A program made the translations under genes and the position numbers. Below are positions 6,435-14,311 of a DNA stretch of 21,232 nt, one piece after another (positions within the stretch are counted from its first letter, which is position 1; each line of letters begins with the position of its first letter). The notes under the pieces were generated by a model. That model saw only the letters and a list, made by a program, of their open reading frames with translations. It was not told where the DNA came from and ran no database searches. The DNA comes from Paracoccaceae bacterium (GTDB lineage: Bacteria > Pseudomonadota > Alphaproteobacteria > Rhodobacterales > Rhodobacteraceae), in contig JALQTL010000121.1 of NCBI GenBank assembly GCA_023260935.1, positions 1-21,232 on the forward strand, written 5' to 3'.

Positions 6435-7688
6435 ATGCAACTTTCTTCCATGCAGCCATCCCCGACAGGTTTTCCGCTTCGGCAGGAAGCTGACCAGAAT
6501 TCCGATGATGTTGACCCGCTAGCTGGTGAGGATCTTGCCTTTCCAGATCCCTTTGCCCTGCCGGTTCCTCCCTCGGCCGCAGAAGATCGGCGCTTGGCTG
6601 CGGGCTCGGCTGACCTGCTGGAGCAGGGTTCTTCCGAAATGAAACGCGCTCTGGCGAAAGCGATGGGTGATGCAATGGTACCGGACGAATCCGCAGCTGT
6701 AGCGGCGCCCGGGTCAGGCATGGGCCAGCACGCGGGCGTCGGTACTTTGGGCGCGAGCCCGCCCGGCTCTGGTGCCATGGTCACGCAGCCGCCGCACGGG
6801 AAGGGGCCCGAACCTTCCCGTTCTGCATCGCACCAAGATACGCCGTCCATCATTTCCGCGGCGCAGAGCATGGCCATCCCGTCATCCCCGTCAGGTGCGC
6901 CGTCCATCGGTCTTGATGCAATGTGGCAGGCGCAGTTTCCTTCGCTGTCGCCGCCAGTGGCTGATGCTTTTGCAGGGCAGTCTTCAGCCAAGTCCGAAGG
7001 TTCGACACCAATCCTTCTTCATACCGCTTCGCTTGCGGTGGACGTGGAACCTGCGGGGATTCCCGCAGAACCCCTGTCAGGGGCGATCGTTTCTGCGAAG
7101 GCCGTTGCCGAATCGTCCCTTGTCACCGGTGAACAACGCGGCCGGCTGGCCGATGGCATCGCACTGGTCCTGCCAGATCAGGCGCGGCCCGATCTTGCAG
7201 TGTCCGATGCAACCGTCGCCCCCCTTGCGGCGGCAGCCGAGGGGCGCTCGGCCCCTGCTACAAGCTTTGCCCCCCATGCCCTTTCGGGGGCCCCGCATCC
7301 GCCGCCGGCCCAGATTGCCGCTTTGATTGTCGATCAGGTTCGCTCCGGAACGCCGGGGCTGATCGAGGTTTCGCTTTCCCCGATCGAACTGGGGGCCATT
7401 CGCTTTGAAATGCAGCAGGGCCCCGATGGGCTGCATGTGCATCTTGCGATCGAACGGCCGGAGACGGGTGATCTTGTTCGCCGCCATGTTGATCAGCTTG
7501 TGGCTGATCTGCGCGCTGCGGGGTTGGGTCAGGCCACGCTTAGCTTTGGCCAATGGACGCAGCGCCAGCCTTCTGATCGGCAGGCTGCGGCAGTGCTGGC
7601 GCGGGGGCCCTTCGCCCTGACGGCCGCCGAACCGGTTTCCGCCCAGCCAGCCCTTTCCGCCTCTGGCCGCCTGCATCTTCGATTGTGA
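6435..7688 (+). CDS. fliK: Flagellar hook-length control protein FliK
   Basis: FliK is a secreted ruler that measures the hook and switches the export gate from hook to filament substrates. The 417-residue product has the usual layout: a long low-complexity N-terminal part (about residues 1-290) rich in Pro, Ala, Ser and Gly, then a compact C-terminal domain of the Flg_hook type at about 295-375. That domain has IAALIVDQVRSGTPGLIEVS, then LSPIELGAIRFEMQQ, and ends VADLRAAGLGQATLSFGQW. The P-x-x-L-G-x-I/V pattern is its core signature. The ATG at 6435 is preceded by AGAAGGGCGG. It is divergent from the FlgJ-like gene and followed after ten bases by flgD, so these two probably form an operon. 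Confidence 0.9.
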   Translation: MQLSSMQPSPTGFPLRQEADQNSDDVDPLAGEDLAFPDPFALPVPPSAAEDRRLAAGSADLLEQGSSEMKRALAKAMGDAMVPDESAAVAAPGSGMGQHAGVGTLGASPPGSGAMVTQPPHGKGPEPSRSASHQDTPSIISAAQSMAIPSSPSGAPSIGLDAMWQAQFPSLSPPVADAFAGQSSAKSEGSTPILLHTASLAVDVEPAGIPAEPLSGAIVSAKAVAESSLVTGEQRGRLADGIALVLPDQARPDLAVSDATVAPLAAAAEGRSAPATSFAPHALSGAPHPPPAQIAALIVDQVRSGTPGLIEVSLSPIELGAIRFEMQQGPDGLHVHLAIERPETGDLVRRHVDQLVADLRAAGLGQATLSFGQWTQRQPSDRQAAAVLARGPFALTAAEPVSAQPALSASGRLHLRL

Positions 7689-7698
7689 AGGAAAAATC

Positions 7699-8346
7699 AT
7701 GGAAATTCAGACCAATACTGTCACACCCTCGGGCGCACCCACTGCCAGTAGCAAGGGGCTCAGCTCGGATTTCGAAACGTTCCTGAAGATGCTGACCACG
7801 CAGTTACGCAATCAGGATCCGCTGAACCCCATGGATTCAGCGGATTACGCCGTACAACTGGCCACTTTTTCGGGCGTCGAACAATCTGTGCGCACCAACC
7901 AGCTTCTCGAATCGATGCAGGCCCAGTTCGGTGTTCTGTCGATGTCTCAACTTGCTGGTTGGGTCGGGCAGGAGGCGCGCGCCGAGGCGCCGGTTCTGAT
8001 GGATGGTGCACCCGTTTCGCTTGTCCTGCCCGCGCCCTCGCCGGCCGACCGGGCCGTTCTTGTGGTGCGCGATCGTGAAGGGGCGGTAGTCTCGCGCGAA
8101 GATGTGCCGGCAGGTGGCGGTAATTATTCATGGCTTGGGGCGGGTGCCACGGGGGAACCCTTGCCACGGGGCATCTACAGTCTTTCCCTTGAAAGCTATG
8201 TGGGAGATGTCTTGCAAAAGATGTCAGAGGTTCAGCATTACGCCCCCATCATCGAGGCGCGGGGCGGAAGCGAGGGTACTCGGCTGGTTCTTCGGGGCGG
8301 CATTGAGGTCAGCGCTGAAAAAGTTCTTGCGTTGCGCGTTCCCTGA
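7699..8346 (+). CDS. flgD: Flagellar hook assembly (cap) protein FlgD
   Basis: FlgD caps the growing hook so that FlgE subunits polymerise; it is exported and later discarded. The 215-residue length is normal. The N-terminal signature lies at residues 24-70: DFETFLKMLTTQLRNQDPLN, PMDSADYAVQLATFSGVEQS, then VRTNQLL. The C-terminal part is beta-rich, with the FlgD Ig/tudor-like pattern around PLPRGIYSLSLESYVGD and a final strand ending VLALRVP. The ATG at 7699 follows GAAGGAAAAATC. It lies 10 bases after fliK and is the last flagellar gene before the housekeeping block. Confidence 0.93.
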   Translation: MEIQTNTVTPSGAPTASSKGLSSDFETFLKMLTTQLRNQDPLNPMDSADYAVQLATFSGVEQSVRTNQLLESMQAQFGVLSMSQLAGWVGQEARAEAPVLMDGAPVSLVLPAPSPADRAVLVVRDREGAVVSREDVPAGGGNYSWLGAGATGEPLPRGIYSLSLESYVGDVLQKMSEVQHYAPIIEARGGSEGTRLVLRGGIEVSAEKVLALRVP

Positions 8347-8398
8347 CCTTCGGGCGCCCGTTGAACAAGGCGCGCTGTGACCCTAGGGTTCGCGGGCG

Positions 8399-9217
8399 AT
8401 GACCATGGCCGCTACCCTTGACCGGATGAAAGCTGCGCTCCCCGGGCTGCAAGGCTCGTGGATCCCCTTGACTGGCGGGCGCACCAACCGGGTCTGGTAG
8501 GTGGGGGCGCGGGTGGTCAAGGCATATGCGCCAGATGCCGAAAGCCCGCTTTTCCCGAATGACCCGGACGCGGAGGCCCGGGCCTTGATGCATTTTGGTC
8601 CGGTTGGTCTTGCGCCGTGCCTTTCCGCCCGGGGCGATGGATGGGTTGCCTATGATCATATTCCCGGGCAGTGCTGGCAGTCGGTCCCGGAAGATGTGGC
8701 CCGTCTGCTGGCGCGGTTGCATCAGTCGAAAGCCCCTGCGGAAGGATTTCGTCATCTGGCGGGGGGAAGCGTGGCTTTGCATGCACAGGTGGCCCGGCTT
8801 GCCGGCATTGTCTGCCCCGATGTTCCGGTGCCGAAGGTTGCCTTTGTTGCCCCGGCTATGGCCTGCCCGCTGCACGGGGATGCCGTGCCGGGAAATATCA
8901 TCCGAAAGCCGGATGGGGGCCTGTGCCTGATCGATTGGCAATGCCCCGCCATTGGCGATCCGGCAGAGGATCTGGCGGTATTCCTGTCACCTGCCATGCA
9001 ACGGATCTATCGTGGCGCGCCGCTCTCTGTGGCAGAGGTTGATGCTTTTCTGAAAGCCTATCCTGATCTTGCCACGGTAGAACGGTATCTGGCTCTGAAG
9101 CCGCTTTTTCATCTGCGGATGGCGGCCCATTGCCTGTGGCGGGCCGCGCGCGGGGCTCAGGGCTATGCCGAGGCAGCCTGGCTGGAACTTTCGCAGATAG
9201 AGGCCGTCCCCCACTGA
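8399..9217 (+). pseudogene. Phosphotransferase (APH/choline-kinase-like) interrupted by an in-frame TAG
   Basis: Read from the ATG at 8399 (or 8405), the frame gives 33 codons ending TGGRTNRVW, then TAG at 8498-8500, and continues in the same frame with VGARVVKAYAPDAESPLFPN for 238 codons to 9217. TGGRTNxVWxVG followed by VVKxY is the nucleotide-binding loop and lysine strand of aminoglycoside/choline-kinase-fold enzymes, so the stop falls inside a conserved motif. The catalytic HGDAVPGN and the metal-binding IDWQ with GDPAEDLA are intact further on. A GTG directly after the stop could start a shortened protein lacking the glycine-rich loop. The substrate is unknown; small-molecule kinase is a family inference. 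Possible explanations are a recent nonsense mutation, a base error, or amber readthrough. Confidence 0.75.
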
Positions 9218-9238
9218 CCTGCGGCGCAGCGTCCTCCT

Positions 9239-10768
9239 TCACATTTGCATGCCGATCAGAACCCCTGCGGCGACCAGAACCATCCCCATCAGCCCAAGGA
9301 CCAACGGCCGCATGGCGCCCTTTGGCGGCGGCGGTTTGGGGTGGTCTGCCTGCGCGATCAGGGCGGCTTCCACCATGCGCGGCAAACGCGGGCCGAACCG
9401 TGCCAGAACCCGTACCGTCATTGCCAGATCACGCATCAGCGCGCGCGGGCCGATGTTCTTTGTGATATAGCTTTCAACGATGGGGCGGGCGACTTCCCAG
9501 ATGTTGATGCGCGGATCAAGCCCGCGGGCCACGCCTTCGACCACCACCATGGTGCGTTGTAGCAGGATCAGTTCGGTCCGCGTTTCCATTCCGAACCGCT
9601 CGGTCACTTCGAACAGATAGCTGAGCAACCGCGCCATCGAGATCCGGGTGGCATCCATGCCGAAAATCGGCTCTCCCACGGCGCGCAGGGCGCGGGCGAA
9701 TTCGTCGATGTCACGGTCGGCGGGCACATAACCTGCCTCGAAATGCACTTCGGCGACGCGGCGGTAATCCTTGCGGATGAAGCCGAAAAGAATCTCAGCA
9801 TAGACCCGACGGGTGTATTCATCCAGCCGCCCCATGATGCCGAAGTCATAGGCAATGATATCACCGTTCGCGGCGACCTTCAGATTGCCCTGATGCATGT
9901 CGGCGTGGAAATAGCCGTCGCGCAGCGCATGGTTGAGGAACAGTTGCAGCACCCGGGCACCCAGAACCCGCCGGTCATGCCCGGCAAGATCGATGGCTTC
10001 GTTATCCTTCAGCGAAATCCCTTCGGCCCAGCCAAGCGTCATCACGCTGCGGCCCGACAGGAACCAAACCGGGCGCGGAACCTGAAAGCCTTCGTCCTTT
10101 TCGGTATTCGCCGCAAATTCCGCAGCCGCACTGGATTCAAGGCGGAAATCAAGCTCGCCCATGACCACACCTTCGAAATGGCTGATCACATCCATGGGCC
10201 GCAGACGTCGGGCTGAAGGGGCCAGCACCTCGATGGTTCGGGCGGCCAGATAGAAGGCATCGATATCCTTGCGAAATGCGCGTTCAATGCCCGGCCGCAG
10301 AACTTTTACCGCTACTTCCTCGCCCGTATCCGCCAGCCGCGCCCGGTGCACCTGCGCGATCGAGGCCGCAGCAACCGGTTCCGAGAATTCGCTGAACAGG
10401 TCATTGACCGGCACTTCCAGCTCTGTCTCGATCATCCGCTTGGCAATGCTAGTGGGAAAGGGCGGCAGCTTGTCTTGCAGGTATTTCAGCTGCTCGGCCA
10501 GTTCGTCGCCCACGACATCGGGGCGCGTCGAAAGGATCTGGCCAAACTTGATATAGGCCGGCCCCAGTGCCGTCAGCGCCCGCGTGGCCGGTGGCAGGGC
10601 AGGGTCGCCTTTCAGTCCCAGCGGCTTGAACGGCCAGCCCAGAATCCGGGCAACAAACCGGATGCGCGGCGGTGCGCGGAACGCTTCCAGCACCACGCCA
10701 ATGGCACCGGTGCGTTCCAGCGTGGCAAGGGTGCGGATCAGCCGCCAGATATTGTGGGGCCCGCGCAA
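9239..10768 (-). CDS. ubiB: UbiB, atypical kinase/ATPase needed for ubiquinone synthesis
   Basis: UbiB is a membrane-anchored protein-kinase-like ATPase that supports ubiquinone synthesis, probably by presenting lipid precursors. Counting from the TTG at 10768, the product has 509 residues. Family motifs are KFGQ at 74-77, the alanine-rich AAASIAQVHRA at about 133-143 that replaces the usual glycine loop, VAVKVLRPG with the lysine, YFHADMHQGNL (catalytic loop) and AYDFGIMGRLD. A hydrophobic C-terminal segment (PLVLGLMGMVLVAAGVLIGM) is the anchor. No ATG is available. A TTG at 10801 would overlap ubiE by 32 bases; the TTG at 10768, one base past the ubiE stop with GGAAG before it, gives the family-like MRGPHNIWRLIRT start. 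Confidence 0.93.
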   Translation of the reverse strand: MRGPHNIWRLIRTLATLERTGAIGVVLEAFRAPPRIRFVARILGWPFKPLGLKGDPALPPATRALTALGPAYIKFGQILSTRPDVVGDELAEQLKYLQDKLPPFPTSIAKRMIETELEVPVNDLFSEFSEPVAAASIAQVHRARLADTGEEVAVKVLRPGIERAFRKDIDAFYLAARTIEVLAPSARRLRPMDVISHFEGVVMGELDFRLESSAAAEFAANTEKDEGFQVPRPVWFLSGRSVMTLGWAEGISLKDNEAIDLAGHDRRVLGARVLQLFLNHALRDGYFHADMHQGNLKVAANGDIIAYDFGIMGRLDEYTRRVYAEILFGFIRKDYRRVAEVHFEAGYVPADRDIDEFARALRAVGEPIFGMDATRISMARLLSYLFEVTERFGMETRTELILLQRTMVVVEGVARGLDPRINIWEVARPIVESYITKNIGPRALMRDLAMTVRVLARFGPRLPRMVEAALIAQADHPKPPPPKGAMRPLVLGLMGMVLVAAGVLIGMQM

Positions 10769-10769
10769 A

Positions 10770-11522
10770 TCAGATCTTCCAGCCGGAGTGAAGGGCGGCA
10801 ATACCCAGGGTCAGATTGCGATACTTGACCTGATCGAAGCCGGCATCGCGGATCATGCCGGCGAAGGTTTCCTGATCGGGGAACTTGCGGATCGATTCGA
10901 CCAGATACTGATAGCTGTCGCGATCCCCCGCAACGATCTGGCCCATCACAGGAATCACGTTGAAGGAATAAAGGTCATAGGCCTTCTGCATCAGATCATT
11001 CGGGATTTGGCTGAATTCCAGCACCATTAGCCGCCCGCCCGGGCGCAGCACGCGATACGCCTCGCGCAGGGCATCCGGAATGCGGGTCACATTCCGGATG
11101 CCGAAGCTGATCGTGTAGACATCAAAGCTGTTGCTTTCGAAGGGCAGCGCCATGGCGTCACCCACAACCCAGTCAAGGTTCTCGGCCAGATGGTCCGCCT
11201 CGGCCCGCTGCCGCCCGGCTACCAGCATCGATTCCGTCATGTCGCAGACAACGGCCCGCGCCGCAGGGGCCCGCTTGAGAAAGCGAAAGGCCACGTCGCC
11301 GGTCCCGCCTGCGACATCCAGCAGGCGTTGTCCCGGCCGCGGGGCCAGCCAGTCCATCATCGCATCTTTCCAGATACGGTGCACGCCGCCTGACATCAGA
11401 TCGTTCATGATGTCATACCGGCTGGCGACCCGGGTGAAGACGCCATGCACCATGCCGGCCTTTTCACCTTCGGGAACAGTCTGATAGCCGAAATGCGTCG
11501 TGCCTTGGTCTTCGTCGGTCAT
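10770..11522 (-). CDS. ubiE: UbiE, demethyl(mena/ubi)quinone C-methyltransferase
   Basis: UbiE transfers a methyl group from S-adenosylmethionine to the ring carbon of the ubiquinone (or menaquinone) precursor. The 250-residue product has the UbiE signature RYDIMNDLMSGGVHRIWKD at about residues 35-53, the SAM-binding glycine loop LLDVAGGTGDVAFRF at 67-81, and the second signature YRVLRPGGRLMVLEFS. It ends with the usual ALHSGWKI. The ATG at 11522 gives MTDEDQGTTHFGYQTVPEGE, a typical alphaproteobacterial N-terminus, and is preceded by AAAGGGCAAGG; a longer frame upstream is not needed. ubiB follows after one base, so the two are probably co-transcribed. mutM is divergent. Confidence 0.95.
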   Translation of the reverse strand: MTDEDQGTTHFGYQTVPEGEKAGMVHGVFTRVASRYDIMNDLMSGGVHRIWKDAMMDWLAPRPGQRLLDVAGGTGDVAFRFLKRAPAARAVVCDMTESMLVAGRQRAEADHLAENLDWVVGDAMALPFESNSFDVYTISFGIRNVTRIPDALREAYRVLRPGGRLMVLEFSQIPNDLMQKAYDLYSFNVIPVMGQIVAGDRDSYQYLVESIRKFPDQETFAGMIRDAGFDQVKYRNLTLGIAALHSGWKI

Positions 11523-11552
11523 GGGCCTTGCCCTTTCTTGCGTCCGTGCCTT

Positions 11553-11580
11553 CTTATAGGTTGCAATGCCGCCGCTGCAA
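11553..11580 (-). promoter_or_regulatory. Candidate sigma-70-type promoter for ubiE-ubiB
   Basis: On the minus strand, TTGCAG (11580-11575) and TATAAG (11558-11553) are separated by 16 bases. The -10 element matches five of six consensus bases, the -35 three. Transcription would start near 11546, about 24 bases before the ubiE ATG. Confidence 0.45.
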
Positions 11581-11673
11581 TGCGTCGCCCTGTCCGAACC
11601 GCACAAGCCCTGCCTGGTTCAGCTGACAAGTGGCCCAAAACGGCGGCCCCGACCCAGAAGGATGGCCCCGAAG

Positions 11674-12525
11674 ATGCCCGAACTGCCCGAGGTTGAAACC
11701 GTGCGACGCGGGCTGGAACCCGTGATGACAGGCAAGCTTGTCCTGCGCGCAGAGGTCAATCGCCCGGATCTGCGATGGCCCTTGCCGCCCGACATGGGGG
11801 GCCGCCTGACGGGGGCGCGGGTGCTGGCGCTACGGCGGCGGTCGAAATACATCCTTGCCGATCTGTCGACCGGCGAGACGCTGCTGATCCATCTGGGCAT
11901 GTCGGGGCGGATGCTGATCTCGGGGCAGATGCTGGGGGATTTTCACCACGATCATCCGGCCCCGCAAAAGCATGACCATGTGGTGCTGCACATGGAAGGC
12001 GGCGCAAGGGTGACGTTCAATGATGCGCGCCGCTTCGGGGCCATGGATCTGATCGCTACCCATGCCGTCGACTCCCACCCCTTGCTCGCACGGCTGGGGC
12101 CCGAACCCTTGGGAAACGGCTTTGATGAAAGTTACCTTCAGGCCAAGCTGGCGGGGCGCAATACGCCGATCAAGTCGGCATTGCTTGACCAGAACCTGGT
12201 GGCGGGGCTGGGCAATATCTATGTGTGCGAAACCCTGTTCCGCGCCCGGATTTCGCCCAAAAGAAAGGCAGGGCGGATTTCGGCCAGCAGGGTTTCCACG
12301 CTGGTTCCGATCATCCGCCAGGTGCTGTCCGAGGCGATCGAGGCGGGTGGAAGCTCGCTGCGCGATTACCGCCAGGCTGATGGCGAACTTGGCTATTTCC
12401 AGCACGCTTTTCAGGTTTATGACCGCGAGGGCGAGGCCTGCCTGTCGCCCGGCTGCACCGGGCGGATTGCCCGCATCGTGCAATCTGGGCGGTCATCGTT
12501 CTATTGCCCCTTGTGTCAGCACTGA
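11674..12525 (+). CDS. mutM: Formamidopyrimidine-DNA glycosylase MutM (Fpg)
   Basis: MutM removes 8-oxoguanine and formamidopyrimidines from DNA and nicks the abasic site. The 283-residue product starts MPELPEVETVRRGLEPVM; the proline after the start methionine is the Schiff-base nucleophile and the next glutamate is catalytic. Further family features are SKYILADL with the conserved lysine, HLGMSGRM, DARRFG, and KSALLDQNLVAGLGNIYVCE. The C-terminal zinc finger has Cys256, Cys261, Cys278 and Cys281, with the finger arginine in QSGRSSFYC. The frame is open upstream to 11566, but the start must expose PELPEVE, which fixes the ATG at 11674 (AGAAGGA upstream). It is divergent from ubiE with a 151-base gap. 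Confidence 0.97.
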   Translation: MPELPEVETVRRGLEPVMTGKLVLRAEVNRPDLRWPLPPDMGGRLTGARVLALRRRSKYILADLSTGETLLIHLGMSGRMLISGQMLGDFHHDHPAPQKHDHVVLHMEGGARVTFNDARRFGAMDLIATHAVDSHPLLARLGPEPLGNGFDESYLQAKLAGRNTPIKSALLDQNLVAGLGNIYVCETLFRARISPKRKAGRISASRVSTLVPIIRQVLSEAIEAGGSSLRDYRQADGELGYFQHAFQVYDREGEACLSPGCTGRIARIVQSGRSSFYCPLCQH

Positions 12526-12526
12526 C

Positions 12527-12554
12527 TTGCCATCCGGTGGAATGCTGCTAGGAG
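12527..12554 (+). promoter_or_regulatory. Possible promoter for the enoyl-CoA hydratase gene
   Basis: TTGCCA, 16 bases, then TAGGAG in the 64-base gap between mutM and the hydratase gene. Both elements are only partial matches to a sigma-70 promoter, so this is a weak call. Confidence 0.25.
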
Positions 12555-12589
12555 TCACCGCGTCGTGAACCGCTCTGGGGAAGCTGCGA

Positions 12590-13366
12590 ATGGCCTATGA
12601 AACGATCACGGTCGAGGCAGAGGATTATGTCACCCTCATTCGCCTCAACAGGCCCGATGCGCTGAACGCGCTGAACGCCCGCATGATGTCTGAACTGACG
12701 GCGGCGCTACATGCGGCGGATGAAGATGCAAATACCCGTTGCATCGTTGTCACCGGGTCTGACAAGGCATTCGCGGCCGGGGCGGACGTGCGGGAGATGG
12801 CAGAAAAGTCATTCACCGAGGTGTTCCTTGACAACCTTTTCGGTGCCGAGGTCGATGCCATCTCGCGCGTGCGAAAGCCGATCATCGCGGCGGTCTCTGG
12901 GTACTGCCTGGGCGGGGGCTGCGAACTGGCCATGCTGTGTGATTTCATCGTGGCATCCGATACGGCGAAGTTCGGCCAGCCGGAAATCAATCTGGGTATC
13001 ATGGCAGGCATGGGCGGCACCCAACGCCTGACGCGCCTTGTGGGCAAATCGAAATCCATGGACATGCACCTGACCGGACGGTTCATGGAGGCAGCCGAGG
13101 CCGAGCGTTGCGGTCTGGTCAGCCGGGTGTTTCCTGCCAAGGATCTGATGACCGAGACGATGAAGATCGCGCAAAAGGTTGTCGAGAAATCTCTGATCGC
13201 CACCTTGGGCGTGAAGGAATGCGTGAACCGTGCCGAAGAATCCTCGCTCTCCGAAGGTCTTTTGTTCGAACGCCGTGTCTTTCATTCGATGTTCGCCACC
13301 GAAGACCAGAAAGAGGGCATGGCCGCCTTTCTGGAAAAGCGTCAGCCCCAGTTCCGCGACAAATAA
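12590..13366 (+). CDS. Enoyl-CoA hydratase (crotonase family)
   Basis: The enzyme adds water to 2-enoyl-CoA thioesters, a step of fatty-acid and related beta-oxidation. The 258-residue product closely follows the short mitochondrial-type hydratase: LNRPDALNALNARMM near residues 19-33, the oxyanion-hole segment KAFAAGADVREM at 59-70, GYCLGGGCELAMLCDF at 104-119 with catalytic Glu112, and FGQPEINLGIMAGMGGTQRL at 128-147 with catalytic Glu132. Both catalytic glutamates are present, so true hydratase activity is likely rather than another crotonase reaction. The ATG at 12590 follows GGGGAAG. It lies 64 bases after mutM. Chain-length preference cannot be told from sequence. Confidence 0.93.
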   Translation: MAYETITVEAEDYVTLIRLNRPDALNALNARMMSELTAALHAADEDANTRCIVVTGSDKAFAAGADVREMAEKSFTEVFLDNLFGAEVDAISRVRKPIIAAVSGYCLGGGCELAMLCDFIVASDTAKFGQPEINLGIMAGMGGTQRLTRLVGKSKSMDMHLTGRFMEAAEAERCGLVSRVFPAKDLMTETMKIAQKVVEKSLIATLGVKECVNRAEESSLSEGLLFERRVFHSMFATEDQKEGMAAFLEKRQPQFRDK

Positions 13367-13388
13367 GGCTTTCCTTCAGGCGCGGCTT

Positions 13389-13400
13389 GGCCTATAGGCC
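13389..13400. repeat. Perfect 12-base palindrome GGCCTATAGGCC upstream of rpsT
   Basis: It lies in the 146-base gap between the hydratase gene and rpsT. It may overlap a promoter -10 element (TATAGG), but no convincing -35 sits at the right distance. It could be a dimer-binding operator or chance. Confidence 0.3.
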
Positions 13401-13512
13401 GTCGTCACATGCGCGTGGGCCCGCTTTGGCAAGAATCGATCCTGACCCTGATGGTCGGGCATTCGGGGCTTTCGTGCGACAAAACGAAATGATCTGAAGA
13501 ATCGAGACGCCC

Positions 13513-13788
13513 ATGGCTAATACCGAACAGTCCAAGAAACGCGCCCGCCAGTCCGAGGCGCGCTATGCCGTAAACAAGGCGCGCCGTTCGCGCATCCGCA
13601 CCTATGTGCGCAAGGTCGAGGAAGCGCTGGCATCGGGTGATGCCGATGCAGCCGCCGCCGCGCTGAAGATCGCCCAGCCGGAACTGGCCCGTGGCGTGAC
13701 CAAGGGCGTGATCCACAAGAACACCGCCTCGCGCAAGGTTTCGCGTTTGGCAGCCCGGGTAAAGACGCTTTCGGCCGCCAAGGCCTGA
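13513..13788 (+). CDS. rpsT: Small-subunit ribosomal protein S20
   Basis: S20 binds 16S rRNA early in 30S assembly. The 91-residue product is highly basic and helical, starting MANTEQSKKRARQSEARYAV and containing the family pattern RRSRIRTYVRKVEEAL, then KGVIHKNTASRKVSRLAARV near the end. The length is close to the usual 86-92. The ATG at 13513 is preceded by a purine-rich stretch (GAAGAATCGAGA) rather than a strong ribosome site. It is a single-gene unit by appearance: 146 bases after the hydratase gene and closed by a strong terminator at 13811-13840. rpsT next to dnaA is a common arrangement in alphaproteobacteria. Confidence 0.97.
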   Translation: MANTEQSKKRARQSEARYAVNKARRSRIRTYVRKVEEALASGDADAAAAALKIAQPELARGVTKGVIHKNTASRKVSRLAARVKTLSAAKA

Positions 13789-14311
13789 GAGGTTCGAATA
13801 GTGAAATGTCAAGGGCGCCCCGGGTTCGGGGCGCCCTTTTCGCGTCCTCGCGGCTGATTTCGCAATGTTTCCGGCAGGGGCGTTGCCGAATTGCCAGAGG
13901 CCCCGGATTCGCTTCAGACAAACCTTTGTCAACTGCATAGTTCGGTTGCAGACGCTCTTGGCGACTTGCTAGCGTGACCCTGCGATTCACTTCGTCTTGG
14001 GGGACATGACGCGGTCTGAAATCGGGAAGTTACCGGCAAACGCTGCCTGCAAGAAACGGTAAATCCCTTTTTAGGCCAACGGGTTGTGATGGCTGCGGGG
14101 AACTTCTCCGCTTTCAGCGCCTTGGCTTCATCGGGTCAGAGAATCTGTCCCGTGGGGTTGTCTTTGGTTTCCTTTGACCCGCGTATTCGGGGCGCTGGGC
14201 TTTCCAGCCGTTGCGGGTACTCGGGGGAAGCCTGTCTCGCTGTTTTGTAAGTGTGATCCAGCCTGCCGCTGCCCGGCATGGCAAAGCAAAAGAAAAAACA
14301 GGTCAGAGAGT
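13789..14311. other. Gene-free stretch between rpsT and dnaA
   Basis: These 523 bases hold the rpsT terminator (13811-13840) and the dnaA leader. I looked for DnaA boxes (TTWTNCACA and reverse) and saw none, nor an AT-rich unwinding region, so an origin is not supported here. Visible items are a 6-base inverted repeat TTACCG/CGGTAA (14030-14035 and 14057-14062, 21-base loop) followed by CCCTTTTTAGG, and a weak promoter-like pair TTGCAG-17-CTAGCG (13946-13974). No convincing small ORF is present. Confidence 0.6.
13811..13840 (+). terminator. Intrinsic terminator after rpsT
   Basis: A perfect 12-base-pair GC-rich stem (13811-13822 with 13827-13838) closes a GGTT loop and runs into TTTT. It lies 22 bases after the rpsT stop. 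It is the clearest Rho-independent terminator in the window and separates rpsT from dnaA transcription. Confidence 0.92.

Noticed and set aside
8347..8398. Palindrome CGGGCGCCCG as a terminator after flgD
   Set aside because: Short stem with no loop space and no T run.
11445..11696. 83-codon plus-strand frame between ubiE and mutM
   Set aside because: It overlaps the ubiE start antisense and runs into mutM out of frame; no family resemblance.
14174..14311. 46-codon extension of dnaA
   Set aside because: The added residues do not resemble DnaA, and the ATG at 14312 matches the family N-terminus.
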